The notes: a model not told the origin generated them from the letters alone. A stretch of DNA of 64,000 nt from Castor canadensis (GCF_047511655.1 NC_133392.1:160136542-160200541); one strand, 5' to 3'. Counted from the first letter of the stretch, positions 45,331 to 57,824 are shown. Numbers and translations: made by a program.

Positions 45331-46284
45331 ACACAGAATGGGGTAGTCAACTGTGGCTTTCCTTGTAAATTCAAGAGGACATGTCTGTTCCAAATGACAT
45401 AATCTCAGGTTAAGGCTGAGACTTAAACTGCAATCTAATGGCTTAAAAGACTAGAACCTTCCTATCTGCTGGGCCTTTCACTGGCTATTGCTAAGAAGAT
45501 TTCAATGATAGCCACATCCTCTCGCTTACAGTTGGACCACAACACCCAGCAGTCCTGGGTTCAACTAAGTGAAGCAGCCTGAGAGCTGCTTACTTTGCAT
45601 CAAGGTTCCCTGGAGAGCTCAGTTAGACAAGACTCTTTATTTCTGGAAGTTAAAACTCAAGGAAAATTGATCAATGGAATCCTCTCAATGGCACTCAACT
45701 ATTTCAGCCAAGTGTCTCAATTTTCTCCATCCTTACTGAAAAGCAACAGCATCTTGAGAAAGACAAGAATGCTCGGATCATACAGTCATTGTATGAAGAG
45801 GGACCTCATCCCATTGGTCTCTGGAGAGGACTTCCCCTGACCGTGCAAAGAGGACTACCCTCAGGAGGACTCTCAATACTCACTTCTTCAGTACTGCTCC
45901 CTCTGGCTAAGTCTCTGGACTTAATGCAAGCAGAAACATCTGTCCTGTAAGCCCCACTGACCCTCGAGGCAATCCTTGAGCAGGCTCCATGCCAGCTGTC
46001 AACTGGACTATGATGGAGTTGACAATTATGTCACCTAAAGGGAGCATCCACTCCACAACTCAAAGAAAGGAGAAAACCTACAAACCTTCTTTTCTCCACT
46101 CCAAGGTCAATACCGAATCCCATCTTCAAACTCTTTGCAATTCAGACATGGTCCTGGAGCCCAGAAGCATGCCGTGTGGAGATTCTTGCTTCCTTTCCCT
46201 GACAGGTGTTATTGTTCCTGCTAATTTAGGGGCTCTTTCTGCTCCTGGTAATTGCCACTGTATACTAATATGCTAGGAATCAGC
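45331..46284. other. Intron, nothing recognised
   Basis: Unique sequence. No gene or repeat is supported. Confidence 0.4.
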
Positions 46285-46650
46285 TGCCATCCAGATAATG
46301 AAAAATTATACCCAGAATAATGGATGGGGACAGATGGATTACCAGGCTCTGCATCAATCAATAGGGCTTTTATGGTTATATTTGTGGTGGTTTGTAATAA
46401 GATCAGGCCCCGAAGATTGATGTGGAAGTGGGTAATCCATCTCTGGGTTTGAACGAGGTCTTATTAAAAGAAGCCGAATCAAACACGGGCCATTGTCCAT
46501 GGCAAAAACAAACCCATCACGGGCTTTCTTTTCTGGCATGTGAGGGGATTGTGCAACACATTTGGCCGTCAGGCTTGGATGAAGACAGGAGCAATGGCCT
46601 TGGAATGTGCCAAGGCAAATGGATGACATTTCTGTGCTTAGAGCTCATTT
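46285..46650. promoter_or_regulatory. Strongest candidate conserved non-coding element (AJAP1 intron)
   Basis: Unique, low-divergence-looking block. It contains gataatgaaaaattat, cagaataatggatgg, cagatggattaccagg, gcatcaatcaatagggct, gatgtggaagtgggtaatcc, cttattaaaagaagccgaat and cattgtccatggcaaaaaca. Dense homeodomain-, PBX/HOX- and SOX-like words, no repeat family and no supported open frame. Conservation is inferred from texture only. Confidence 0.35.
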
Positions 46651-47574
46651 GACAGGGCAGGGGCCTCGCTTGCCTGCTTTATGGGAACAAAGACCCTCTG
46701 GCCACTAGGTGTAAGCAAGAATGTCTCACAGGGGTGAGTTTCATAGGTGAGAGGTGACATTGGTAACCTGAAAGCACCAATTCTGGAGTATTCACAGAAA
46801 AATGAGGCCACTGGCTTTTATGGCTAGGACACAAAGAAGTGTGCTATTTTCTGAGTGATCCTGCAGAGTCTTCCGAGGAGTGAGTGTGTTAGTCACTCCA
46901 AAGAACGTTAACAAATAGGATATAAGAGGTATACTGATGGGGGAGATTTACAAAAGGGCTTGGCTCATATGGTTGTGGGGCCAAGCTGAAGAACCAGGGC
47001 AGCCAGTGCTGCAGGTCAGTCCTAGTCCAGAGAGCTGATGGTGAAAGTACCAGTCTAAGGCCAAAGATCGGAGAATCAGAGAGGGGTGAACAACTGGTGT
47101 CATGACCAGAGTTCAAAGGTTCAAGAACCAAGAGTTCCCACATTGCAGGGTAGGAGGAGGTGGAGAGAGGTTGCCCTTCCTCTATCTTTCTGTTCCACCT
47201 GAGTTCTCAGCTGACTGGAGGATGTCCACCCACACTGGGGAGAATGGTGCTTTGCTCCAATTACTGAGTTGAATGCTGATGCCTTCCAGAAATACTGTTT
47301 TCCTAGCTATCTGGGCATCCTTTCACCTGGCCAACCTGACACACAAAATTAACATCACTGTGAGTGACAGCCTGGCTCAGAAAGGGCTTCAAGCTGAGAC
47401 TGCAAAGATATTGTCTCTTGTTAGGAGCCCCTCTGGCTTAGGACAGGGTCAGCTTAGACTCAGGAGAAAGAGCCCCTCAGTGAGGAAATGTTGTGGGTCT
47501 TGGCTACCTCACAACAGCCCAGTGAAAGGGGATCCACAGAGAACCACCCCGAAGGACCACAGAGCCAAGTGGAG
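46651..47574. other. Intron, nothing recognised
   Basis: Unique sequence. The 155-codon frame at 47273-47740 runs into a MER5A relic and has no motif. Confidence 0.4.
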
Positions 47575-47725
47575 CAGTGACTATCAATTGGGGACATCTA
47601 TCTGGCAATGTTTGGAGACTATTCTGATGGTCACAACTGGGACAGAGAGGGTGTTTCTACAGGCTTCTAGAGGGCAAAAGCCAAAAATGTTGATGAACAC
47701 ACTACCACACTGTAATAAGGGAAGG
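47575..47725 (+). mobile_element. MER5A-type hAT-Charlie relic
   Basis: attggggacatctatctggc, aatgtttggagactattctg, a tggtcacaactgggacagag stretch and gcttctagagggcaaaagcc fit MER5A in forward orientation. Confidence 0.75.
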
Positions 47726-49144
47726 TCTGACCTCAAGTGACTGCAGTGCTGAAATAAAGAAGCCTTGGTTGGAGGGTCATAAAATCCCTTGATTACATCC
47801 TCTGTGGCCTCAAAGGGAGCTGTTCTGTGGTCCCCTCTCCTTTATGCTTCTCCCTCTAGCTCTTCCTTCTGAATAACAAGGCAGGACTGGAGAGGAGGCA
47901 AGAGAGTGATTTCCAACAGCTTTGTGGAGTCCATCCACATAGTGAAGTAACCCTAACTTTATGTCAGAGCACTGTCCTAACAGAATGGGTTTGTGCACAG
48001 CTCGCTACAACACCACAAAAGTTTTGCAAAACCACTTGCAAAAGACAGGGAAGCTAAGGGAATTTTCTCAAGGTGGCACAGTACAATTCAGACGTCCCCA
48101 AGACTTCCCTCAGGTTCAATAACTCACTAGAGGGACTTACAGAACCCTGAAAGGCTGTGGTACTCATAATTATAGTGATTCCAGAAGAAGAACAAGGGTC
48201 AGAGTCAGCAACAGGAAGAGGTACATGGGGCTGAGTTCAGGAGAGAGCAGGTGTGATCTTCCAGATGTCCCCTCCCAGTGGAGCAATGAAGGTGGCACTA
48301 ACATCTCCCAACAACCATGTGTGACAACATGCGTGGGGTATTTCCAGGGAAGGACACTCTCCTGAGCCCCAGTGTGCATAACAAAACATGTCATCGGCCA
48401 CCTGCATGACAGATCTTAGTCTTCAGCCCCTCCAGAGTTTAAACTAATACTATGTGGCTAAGCCAAATAAAAGACGACTATAACAGGTGGGCTTAGAGGT
48501 TGCCTCTCAGGAGCTGGAAACAAGGGCTTTCTTCGGGCAGGGCTAACCCTTACTGTACACCCAGCTGTCTTCTGCACAGCACCTTGGAGATTTATGGTCC
48601 TCTTTCCATATGGGGATGGGCACTGGTTAAAGCACCATGTCCTAGAGAGACTTGGGGATCACCATAGGCATTACAGTGACCTATAGTGCCTCTCCCACTG
48701 TAGCCATTGGCTCCTACAGAGACCTGGAGTTGGGATTATGGTCTCTGACACTAGGCTTGGCTAAACCTGCCACCTTTCCCTTCTTAGCACCATCATCCTA
48801 GCCAAATTTCAGCTTGTTCTGCTGCTCAGCCTGAGGGGCGAGCACTGTCTTTTCATGTCTGGGTTGCACTGGGAAGGCTGGGCTATTGCAGATAGGACAG
48901 CCTGGGGAACCCACTGACTGAGGTGAGGTTTGGTCACTGAGCCAGAAGGCCTTTGGAGGGAACCTTGGGAAATTAGTTATAATCTAGGAGGCCCAGAGAC
49001 CTCATCCTGCTTTGAAAGTCATGATGCATCTGAGAGCTAATGCCACTAACACCACACACCTCTCCAACTACATTCTTCCCTGGCTCCCAAGTCAGCAGAC
49101 GCTGGGAATCTGGGCGTCAAGCTCCTGCACAAGTGACTTAGTCT
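47726..49144. other. Intron, nothing recognised
   Basis: Unique sequence with no supported gene or repeat. Confidence 0.4.
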
Positions 49145-49520
49145 TGTTGTGGTAGGTTGAATAGAGTCAATTCCATTACCCATGCCACATACAACCTTCA
49201 GAATGCAACTTATTTGGAAATAGAGTCTTAGCAGACTTAATCACTGAGGTATCTCAAGATAAAATCATCCTGGATTTAGAGTGGGCCCCAAGTCCAATGG
49301 CTACTGACCGCATAAAAGACAAGATGAGAGGACACAGTGAGATGCAGAGATAAAAGGCTGTTAAAAGATGGAGGAAAAAGTCTGGAGCGGTGTGGCCACA
49401 AGCTAAGGAATTCTGCGAGCTACCAGCTGTGGGAAGAGGCTCCAACAGAGCCTCCAAAGGGACCTCTATCCTGCACAGTTGGGTGTAAGACTGAAGACTT
49501 CACAACTAGGAAGGGACAAG
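49145..49520 (+). mobile_element. MLT1-type LTR (ERVL-MaLR)
   Basis: gtggtaggttgaatagagtc, accttcagaatgcaacttat, ttggaaatagagtcttagca, gatttagagtgggccccaag, gaccgcataaaagacaagat and agctaaggaattctgcgagc follow the forward MLT1 order. Diverged. Confidence 0.83.
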
Positions 49521-49987
49521 TCCCTGGTGTTTTCAGTCACTCAGTTAATGGTCACTTGTCATGGCAGTCCCAGGGAAGTCTTGCCTAGGTTTCCTTCCTT
49601 TTTGCTTTTTTTAGTTGTAGTGCTGGGTGGGGGTACATTGTGGCATTTACAAAAGTTCTTACAATATCAAATATATCATACTTGAATTCACCTCCTCCAC
49701 CATTGGCTTCCTTTCTTGCAAACAGACCATTGGGGGTTTTATGTACAGATGGCATATGACTTTTCAGTCACACACCCAATGCACAGGAAGCCCTCAGTGA
49801 GCGCTGTCTTCCCCAGCAGGGCTCTGAAGCTGCTCCTAGTAGTCACAGGTCTGTGACCTCCACACACACAGATCCTCTGGGGAGGGGACAGAATGAAGGC
49901 TGACTGTTGCCCAACTCACCAGCCCCTCCCTGGCAATGTGGGAGCCATACTTCCAGGCTTAAATGGAAATCAGGAAACCATGGCACC
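49521..49987. other. Intron, nothing recognised
   Basis: Unique sequence. No gene or repeat is supported. Confidence 0.4.
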
Positions 49988-50178
49988 CAGATCAAATTGG
50001 CCTACCGTCTGACTTTGTAAATAGAGTTTTATTGGGACAGGGCCATGCATGCTCATTTCCCTGGTGGATTCTGTGTGACAGAGGCACAGCTGAGTGGTTC
50101 CCACAGAGACTGTATGGCCCATAGCCTAAAATATTTACAGTATGCCCTCTAAGAAAACATTCATGACCCCTGTGCTAG
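49988..50178 (-). mobile_element. hAT-Charlie-type DNA transposon relic
   Basis: gtaaatagagttttattggg, acagggccatgcatgctcat, actgtatggcccatagccta and aaatatttacagtatgccct match the same family as 45190-45330, in the opposite orientation, with the internal part reduced. Confidence 0.68.
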
Positions 50179-50932
50179 AAGATCTCAGAATCGCACAGTG
50201 GCCCTGTGCATGGGATCAGAGGAGAAACAGTCAGCATGCCCAATGCCAGTGGTCACATGGTGGATGAGACACGAGAAAACGCTGGCTGAGTGGCCTCCTG
50301 AATTCAGTCCACGGTTGTGGAAATGGGTTACGCATGGGAGCCAGGCCCATCCATCTGCTCCCTCTGACTCCCACAGACCATGACCCAGCACACAGGAAGG
50401 ACCAGGACACTGGGTGGGTGCTGAAGAGATGTGCTTCCCTGACTTGGTCCCTGGCTCCCCAAGACCTGGGGAATCAGGTCGGCTTCCCTGAGCAGAGAGC
50501 CCAGTCCTGGGGAAGACTCAGTGGCATCGCAGAAAGGCTTAAAGTCTGAACTTTCAAGCGCTTTCAAATCACAAGTGCACACAGGCTCCGTGCACTGCTC
50601 AGATCACTGAAGACAGAGGCGGCCAACTCGCGACTTTGAGCTCAGTGGCAGATATGGAAATGACCCACTTCCCTCCCTTAACTCCAGCAGCATGGGAGTA
50701 TTCCCACAAAGGAAGCCACTTTGAAGGCTGGTGCAGGAAAGCCAGCCTCGATCTGTGCTAAGGAGAGGTCGGGGCCTGGAAGGGAGCATGGGGCAAGTCA
50801 GGAAGGGGGCGGGGGTGCATCAGACAGAAGCACCCCAGGCATGGGCCAGGCAGGAGGGATCTGGGAGCCACGTGCCAGTAAGGAAGTCAGCTCTGTTTAC
50901 TCATCAGGAGCATCGGCACCCAGCAGGGCCAG
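50179..50932. other. Intron, nothing recognised
   Basis: Unique sequence. Overlapping short frames without motifs. Confidence 0.4.
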
Positions 50933-50993
50933 CACCCCATCCCAGCGGCACAGACCCCATCCCAGGAGCACAGACATCCCATCCCAGCAGCAG
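50933..50993 (+). repeat. Short tandem repeat, about 20 bp x 3
   Basis: Three units built on acc-ccatcccagcggcacag, ccatcccaggagcacag and catcccatcccagcagcag. Units of about 20, 20 and 22 bp with a few substitutions. Confidence 0.85.
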
Positions 50994-51404
50994 TTGCATC
51001 TGGTCCATAAAGATGGAGTGGTTGAAAACTTGAAGTAAGACCAAGGCTCTCCCTGCCTCCAGAGCTGGCCATCCCTCCTCTGGGTTGACTCAAGGACTCA
51101 CTACAGACCCCACGCTGGGCATGAGAAGTGGAAGGAGGGACCCAGATTGTTGGGACCCAGGTTGGGAGCCTGCAGATTCACAGGAGGGCTCAAATGACAG
51201 GGGCTTCAGATAGTGGTGCTGCAGTCCTTGTTCTGGTTATGATTTGACCCAGAGGTTCAGAAACCCAGGCTGGATACTCTTGGCTCAGTGGGCTGCCCAG
51301 AGCAAATATTCTGCATACTGGGCCGAGGTAACTGCTCAGGCATCAGAAACGCTCAGAGCACATCGTTTCCCACTTCCCGTCTGGTACCATTATGGTGTGA
51401 CTAT
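50994..51404. other. Intron, nothing recognised
   Basis: Unique sequence between the tandem repeat and a MaLR LTR. Confidence 0.4.
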
Positions 51405-51830
51405 GAAGTGTCCCCTAAAAGGCTCATGTATTGAAGACTTGGTCCCCAGCTGACCGATCCAATCATGGAGAGGTGATTGGATCATAAGGGCTCTGACTGG
51501 TCAGTGGATTAATTCATTGCTGGATCATAATTTCATGGCGTTATCTGCAGATGGCAGGAGGGAGCAGGTCATTGAGGGCATGCCTGTGAAGTGTCTTTCT
51601 CCTGACCCTTCCTGTCAGTCCTTCCGTTTAGTGGCCATCAGGAAGTGAGAGGCTCTGCTCTGTTATGTGCTCCTGCTACTGTGATGCCTGTGCTTCAAGT
51701 CAGGTCCATAGCAGGGATCCAGCCAACCATATCTGAAACCTCTGAAACTGTGAGCCAAGGTAAACCTTTCCTCCTTGAACGTATTTCTCTCAAGTATGAG
51801 TCACAGTGATGGAAATCTGATTGACTCCAG
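51405..51830 (+). mobile_element. MaLR-type LTR
   Basis: cccctaaaaggctcatgtat, ttggatcataagggctctga, ggattaattcattgctggat, ctctgaaactgtgagccaag and gtaaacctttcctccttgaa follow the forward order of a MaLR LTR, with aaactgtgagcca near the 3' end as usual. It may be a rodent relative of MLT/MST; the exact family is not named. Confidence 0.78.
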
Positions 51831-52184
51831 TACCCAGACCCACAGGCCTGGGCCTGCAAGAAAAATGGTACTCCATCTCTCAGACACCTGTGCAAATGGC
51901 ACAGATGGGGACTCGGACTGTGGAACATTTGCCTCCCTGTGGCTTAAATCACTGTTGCCATCTTGATTTTGGTGGTGTTATGATGTTGATCCTGCTCTGG
52001 GATGGACATAGGCAGCCCTGTCCTGGCTCCATCTGAGCACCACCACAAGGAGGAAGGGGCAGGGATTCTCGATTCTCAGATGCTAACCAAAGATAGGAGT
52101 CTTTGCAATTCCTGTGAGGAAAGCCCTTGTCTTCTGGTGGTCAGAGATAAAAGCAGTTATGGGACAGCAACTGCCCTTGTTTGA

Positions 52185-52492
52185 TTGTGTTCTTTGAAGT
52201 TCACATTGGCCTTGGGAGTTGGGCCTTTGGGAGACAATAGGGGCAGATGAAGTAATGAGGTTGGGTCCCCATGACTGGTTTTATACAAAGAGAAAGCGGC
52301 CTCAAGTGACACACACAGGTTCTGTGTGATAAGCCTGCTAGGTTATGATGCAGCAGGAAGTGCCTCACCAGGTGCTGGCACTGTGAACTTCGATGTTCAG
52401 CTTCCAGGACTATGAGCCAACTCAGCCTCCATCCTTTATAAATTACTCAATCTTGAGCATTTGTTATAGTGACAGAAAATGGATTAAGATGG
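52185..52492 (+). mobile_element. MaLR-type LTR (MST/MLT class)
   Basis: gccttgggagttgggccttt, gggagacaataggggcagat, actatgagccaactcagcct, catcctttataaattactca and tagtgacagaaaatggatta give the forward order and the conserved 3' end. Confidence 0.82.
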
Positions 52493-53034
52493 CAACCAAT
52501 ATAACCATGAGCTTGACCACCTTTGGGACTGGTTCAACTTGCAGTCCATGCTGAGCCTGTTAGACTGCTCACCTCAGGAATGCTCTGTAGTTTGCAGATA
52601 ATATGCACGAAGCTCCCAGCACAGCATCCAGCCCAGAGCAGGCAAGCCATTTGCTAGTCCAGGGTCTTGGGTAGAAGAAAGAGCAGCAGTGCAGGAACTT
52701 GACCCTGACAGCATGACTTCAGATGGACACTGCCCCCAGTCTCTCCAGCCACACGTCACTCAGGAGAATGGTTCTTCTGCACCCAGGCTATCCTGGGGAG
52801 CCACAATGTCATCGAGCAGCCATGTGACAATGATATGTACAATGAACTCTTGGGAGGCAGGGTGAGGACATATCTCTGAGCTGTGCCCCCAGGAATTCAA
52901 GTGCTACCCACAGATTCTTCTCCCTCACCCTTGAACAGGGTCTAACAGTCCTCCAAGGAAATCAGATTTAAGAGTGACACCCTGGTCTCCAGAAGGTCCT
53001 GCCAGATGGAAAGGCAGGGACCATCTATCATTTA
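52493..53034. other. Intron, nothing recognised
   Basis: Unique sequence. Confidence 0.4.
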
Positions 53035-53110
53035 AAATCTCATTCGATTACTGTTTACCAAGAACCTACTATGTGCAGGACACGGCTAGACCCTGAGGCT
53101 ATGGGAGGGG
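53035..53110 (+). mobile_element. MIR/L2-like fragment
   Basis: attactgtttaccaagaacc, tactatgtgcaggacacggc and tagaccctgaggctatggga fit the 5' part of a MIR or L2 consensus. Short. Confidence 0.5.
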
Positions 53111-54608
53111 AGCAGGGGCAGGCTCTCCTCCAAGATGCTGTTAACATCTTCTGATGCCCTGAGAATGTATCAGGGCCAGCTACCTGGGGGATGAGGGGCT
53201 TGTGGAACTTACAGCCCCATCAGCCCAGGTCAGCTGACAGATGTAGCCCAGACACGTGAGCAAAGCTCAGCAACCACTCATAGGTCAGATGCCGGAAGTT
53301 TGATGGTGTTTGTTCGGTGGCACTGTAGAGCCTTGGCCTACTGGTGCACTGGGGATGAGGGAAAGATAGCACTGCAGATAAAGGGAAGGACCTGCATGGA
53401 GAAAGACCTGAGGTGGGACAGCCCGGAGGCAGTCAGAGAACCACTACTCCAAAGTGGTGGCTACCAGGGGCTGAGAAGACTGGCCACCTGCTGGGGCCAC
53501 ATCTGCCCCTCCAGCCTCACTCTGGCTCCATCACTTCTTCAACAAGAACTCATGGGGAGGGGAATGCAGGGACTGTGTCACATGCAAGAAAAGACAGGGA
53601 CAAGGAGGGTGAGTTTGGCTTTGTTGATGAGAGAAGGGCACAGGGAGGGCTGTGGACAGCCTGGAGACTCCACACTGGAGGGATCATGGAGGCTCAGCCC
53701 TCAACTTCCCCAACACCCTTCTAGTTCCCCCAAATCCCAAAGCCAGGAGCTCTATGCATAGCTTATTCATCTTGTGAATGAGTGCTGTTCCATCTGGGGG
53801 ATTCAGATGACAGTTCTGAAGGCAAACCCGCTTCAGAGTCTGTGCAATCTTGCACATCCCAGGCCATCTGACCCCTGTGCTCTTCTCCTGTGGTACTCAT
53901 GTCTGAACCACAAAGTCAATCCCCAAGAACTTGGCAGGGCTCAGGAGAGGAGCAAGACTCCCTCTCTTGGCATCTGCCCAGTGGCCTTACATTCTTCCAT
54001 ACCAGGGGCTAGAGAGCAGGAACTCGGCTCAGTAAGCCATTCCACCATTGGCAACACATTCCTTGTTGCCAACCTCTAACCTGGAGGAGTACCTGCTTTG
54101 GAGTTGGGTCAGAAAAGGCTGACTATGATACGTGCAGGCCACCAAAATGCTGGGGTACCTCCCGAGCACTGGCCCCAGGCTCTGAGTGGTGGCCCTGCTG
54201 CATGGACAGTCATTCACAACTTCAGCCTCTTTGCTTTGAGCTAGGATCCCTATGACATACTAATTTGTGTTTCCAAGGAGTCCTTTCAAGGCCCAAGATT
54301 GAGACCTGGTCTGAGAAAACAAGAAGAAATTAAAAAAAAAAAAGTTCAGATTCACTCTGAGAAATCAGAAGCTGGGATTTCCCTGGGAATTTGAAATACA
54401 GAAACAGCTTTGTCCTCCATCTCAAATTACAGCTACTTGAATCCCAGGAGGTATCTATGGGCTAGGGAGACATATGAAAGGTTGAAACCTTTGAGGAAGA
54501 TGGGCAATGGAGAAAGATGGAAGCCCAGAGTTCTAGTCTGGCCACTCAGATGCAGAAAAGTAGTCCCTCGCTATAGGATGGAGGGATGGGCAGAGGGCCT
54601 TAGAGAAG
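53111..54608. other. Intron, nothing recognised
   Basis: Unique GC-richer sequence. The 153-codon plus-strand frame (53300-53761) has no motif. A-run at 54331-54342. Confidence 0.4.
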
Positions 54609-54932
54609 GAGCCAGCAACCTTTCCTGCAAAGGGCCAGTTTGAAGGATTGTGTTGTCTCTGTTGCAACCACCCCACTCTGTCTTTGTGGCTCAGGAGTAG
54701 CCATGGATAAATGCGAATGGGCATGGCTAAACATCAATGTTTTGTGGCTTATGGACACTGAAGTTCAAACTTCAAATAATTTTCATGTATCATAAAATAT
54801 TACAAATATTGCAAAAATATTTTTATTTTTCTCAACCATTTAAATATATTAAAGCCATTCTTAGCTCTTAGGATGTACAAATGCAGGAAACTGGCAGAAT
54901 TTGGCCTATGGGCTTTCATTTGCCAAACTCTG
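54609..54932 (+). mobile_element. Near full-length hAT-Charlie-type DNA transposon (non-autonomous)
   Basis: Starts gagccagcaacctttcctgc with aaagggccagtttgaag and ends ggcagaatttggcctatggg with ctttcatttgccaaactctg. The ends read as imperfect terminal inverted repeats. About 324 bp. Internal landmarks are ttcatgtatcataaaatatt, tttctcaaccatttaaatat and aagccattcttagctcttag. It is the longest of three related relics in this intron. Confidence 0.72.
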
Positions 54933-56094
54933 ATTTAGAGCCTTGAATATTCTCTGAAGTTTTTCAGACACAGTTTCCAGCAAGATTACCAGGCACACCA
55001 CAGGACAGAATCAAATGAATGAAAACCAAGGAGAAAAAAATAAATAACTAAAGAAATAATCTCATAGCGTAACTACACTTTGGAGCTATCAGACACCAAT
55101 TTAAAAATAACAGTGATTAATGTGTTGAAGAAATCAGATTACAAGATAGAGAATTTTAAGAGAGGACCAGGACACATACAAATGCTAATACTATAAGTAA
55201 TGTATATGAATAATTTGCATATATATATGAATAATACATGGGAATATTTTAGGAAATGCCTTAACCCCCTGTGTTATTGCTTCCTTTTTTTTTGGGTACT
55301 GGTTCTCCCTCCTCTCCTTGTATGGGGCCTATATCAGCAGCTCTCAAATTGCTGTCATGAGCCTTAAGGTTGTGACTTCCAGGGATGAGAAAGGACCCAG
55401 GAGGAGCCCCATGATTTCCACCTTCTCCATACAGTGTGGTTTCTCTTTAATCTATTTTCCATATGGATGATGCAGTATTTAGACATAGGAACTTGGGAAC
55501 ACACTGGATTGAAGAGCACACAAGGCCCTTCCAGCAGCAACAATAAAGAATTTGAAAAAGTAGAGGGTCTGGCTAGCATCATTAGAGGCAAGGCTGGGAC
55601 TAATGAGGAGAGGGCCATAGAAGGGGACCTGTTGGATGGTTCAGATCAACAGCAATATGGACAGAGAGCCCCAGGCAGGGTTGGCAGAAGTCTAAAAAGA
55701 GCATGAGGAGATGTGAGCAGAACACAGTATTTTTGGGGAGCTCTACAGAGCCTTCCTTTCCTCAGAAGACCAAACTTTGCCTTCTGCCTTGAATACCACC
55801 ATTTGGCTACTGGTGTTGCAGATGTCTTTTGGGAGGCAAACTTTCCCTGGAAGAATAAATTACTCAGGTGGTAGCATCATTGGGGGGAGGGGAGATTGCA
55901 GGCTTGGGAGATCAGAAGCATTTGTTGGTGGCAGTAAGGACTCAGAGAAGCAAGAAGTTCCTGGGTCCTGACACTAGTGTTAGCATCTAAAAGTGAGGAA
56001 AGGATGGAGGCCAACCCCTGTGAAACCTCCTGCCAGACACTGGGCTTGAACCTTCCTCCTTAGCTAGTGCAAATGCCACAATATATAATGCTAT
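54933..56094. other. Intron, nothing recognised
   Basis: AT-rich from 54930 to 55290, then unique mixed sequence. No gene. Confidence 0.4.
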
Positions 56095-56170
56095 TTGCTT
56101 AGCACCTACTGTGTGCCAGGTGGACCAGTCAGTTCACCTTACAGTCCTCATTACTCTAGTAAGATGGCAC
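56095..56170 (+). mobile_element. MIR-like fragment
   Basis: ttgcttagcacctactgtgt, gccaggtggaccagtcagtt and cctcattactctagtaag fit MIR. Short. Confidence 0.5.
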
Positions 56171-56361
56171 CATGGAGCTTATGGAGGTTGCATGGACATT
56201 GTTCTGGGTCATCCAATCAGTTCACAACTCTACAGCTACCATCTCTACACCACCTATCCCTTCACCTCATGCACTACCTTGTCACTGCATTGCTGCCCTG
56301 GGCCACCTCCAAGCTCCTCCATCACCAGGGCAACCCTCTCACTCTATCTTAGTGAAAGCCA

Positions 56362-56528
56362 TGGCATCTTCCCCCTCTTCTTCTTCCTCTCTCTCCTCCT
56401 CCCTTTCTCTTCTTCTGCCCCTCCTCCCTCATCTCCTCTTCTCCTCCTTCTCCTGTCCCTCTTCCTCTTTCTCATCATACTTGCTCTTCTCTTCCTCCTC
56501 CTCCTTGTTCTTCTCCCATGTTTCACTC
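56362..56528 (+). repeat. Polypyrimidine (CTT/CCT) tract
   Basis: About 165 bp almost free of purines on the plus strand. It has potential for triplex (H-DNA) structure. The Ser/Leu-rich and Arg/Glu-rich frames across it are by-products. Confidence 0.9.
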
Positions 56529-57399
56529 CTTTCATGACACGCTGTGACTTTATGGCTTCTCTTTCTCATGTGTCTATGATAGAGATTTCCCCAACATCTG
56601 CCCTCCATTTCAGGGGCTGTGCTGGACTGAGCTGGCAATGTCATCTTAGATGGTGACAGAGAGTGGCCTGGATGAAAGGCACCTGCCAGGCAGGCCCACA
56701 GGAAGTCCCTGGCAGTAGAAGTCCCAGGGTGAGAAAGGTCGCTGGCCTTGGAGCCAGCTAGATGGTTTCAGTCATGGCCTCAATGCTGCCAGCTAGAGGA
56801 CCAGCCCAAGGAGCCATCTGACCCTGAGTCAGATCTACACTGAAGGTTCTGCGGAAGTCGGTCTCTTCCCACTCACCAGGTCATGGGTGAGTGGGTCTTG
56901 TCTCTACTTCCTGGAAGCTCCATCAGGCATGTCCCCATTCTCTGGGACAATGAAGAGTGCTGTTAGAGAGAATGGCCACATGCTCCTCCCAAAGTCAAGG
57001 GTCAGATCCCTTCTCTAGTCCTGACAGACCATATTGGGGCCACCCGATCTTCCCAAGGTGGCAGAAGGATCCTCTCAGGGTGACAGAGGTGAGGGGTTTC
57101 CTGGGAGAGTTTTGAGGCTTGCTGTGCCCATCCCCCACCACAGCACACACCCACCTCCAGCTCTGCTTGTCCTGGCCATGACACAAGGGCATTAACCTTG
57201 CACATCATTCACCCCAGGCTAAAAAACTATATTCAAAACAGTCGTGAAGATGAGGAGATGCTAGGGCCCTGTGGCCACTTTTTATCTTATTCCTTGTTTA
57301 TCACAAAGATCTCTAGGGCAGTGGGGTGACCAGGCTTCTTCTTCCATGGAATTATGTTCATATTTCCACTGCCTCCCCCCAGACGCACACCTGTGAGCA
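56529..57399. other. Intron, nothing recognised
   Basis: Unique sequence. Confidence 0.4.
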
Positions 57400-57535
57400 C
57401 ACTCTGAGAGACATGCACACACACATATGTAAACACACATGCATGCACACACAAACTCATGGACACAGACACACATGCACATAGTCACACATGGTGACAC
57501 ACAGGTACACACACACTCACACATACACAGGGACA
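57400..57535. repeat. CA-rich cryptic simple sequence
   Basis: Interrupted CA runs with short ACACATG units (acatgcacac, cacacatggtgacacacagg). Cysteine-rich minus-strand frames here are by-products. Confidence 0.9.
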
Positions 57536-57824
57536 ACACATGCCCTTCCAGGACAAGCCTTAACACCAAGCCACTGGCACACAGGGCCACTGCAGCACAG
57601 GCACCTGGGTCACCTCAGCATCTGAGACGAAGTAGGGTGTCACATTCCCTGGTCCCCTCCTCAGCCCAGCTCGTGGCCTTGCATGCAGCATGCCCTCTGT
57701 GTGTGTGGCAGGTCCGTCTGCATTGCAGGTGTGCAGAGGGGAAGAGCAGATGGAGCACACACAACCTGCACTCAGAGGTTATAAGGTCTCGTCTTTACTC
57801 TTAACAGAGAACCGTGCTATGGCG

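Noticed and set aside
47273-47740. 155-codon plus-strand frame
   Set aside because: Its 3' third is a MER5A relic and the rest has no motif or splice context.
53300-53761. 153-codon plus-strand frame
   Set aside because: No family motif; a second frame overlaps it on the same strand, as expected of stop-poor sequence.
56111-56656. 181-codon plus-strand frame with Ser/Leu run, and Arg/Glu-rich minus-strand frame
   Set aside because: Both are translations of the polypyrimidine tract, not proteins.
57282-57590. Cys/Val-rich minus-strand frame that looks like a small cysteine-rich peptide
   Set aside because: It arises from CA-rich simple sequence.
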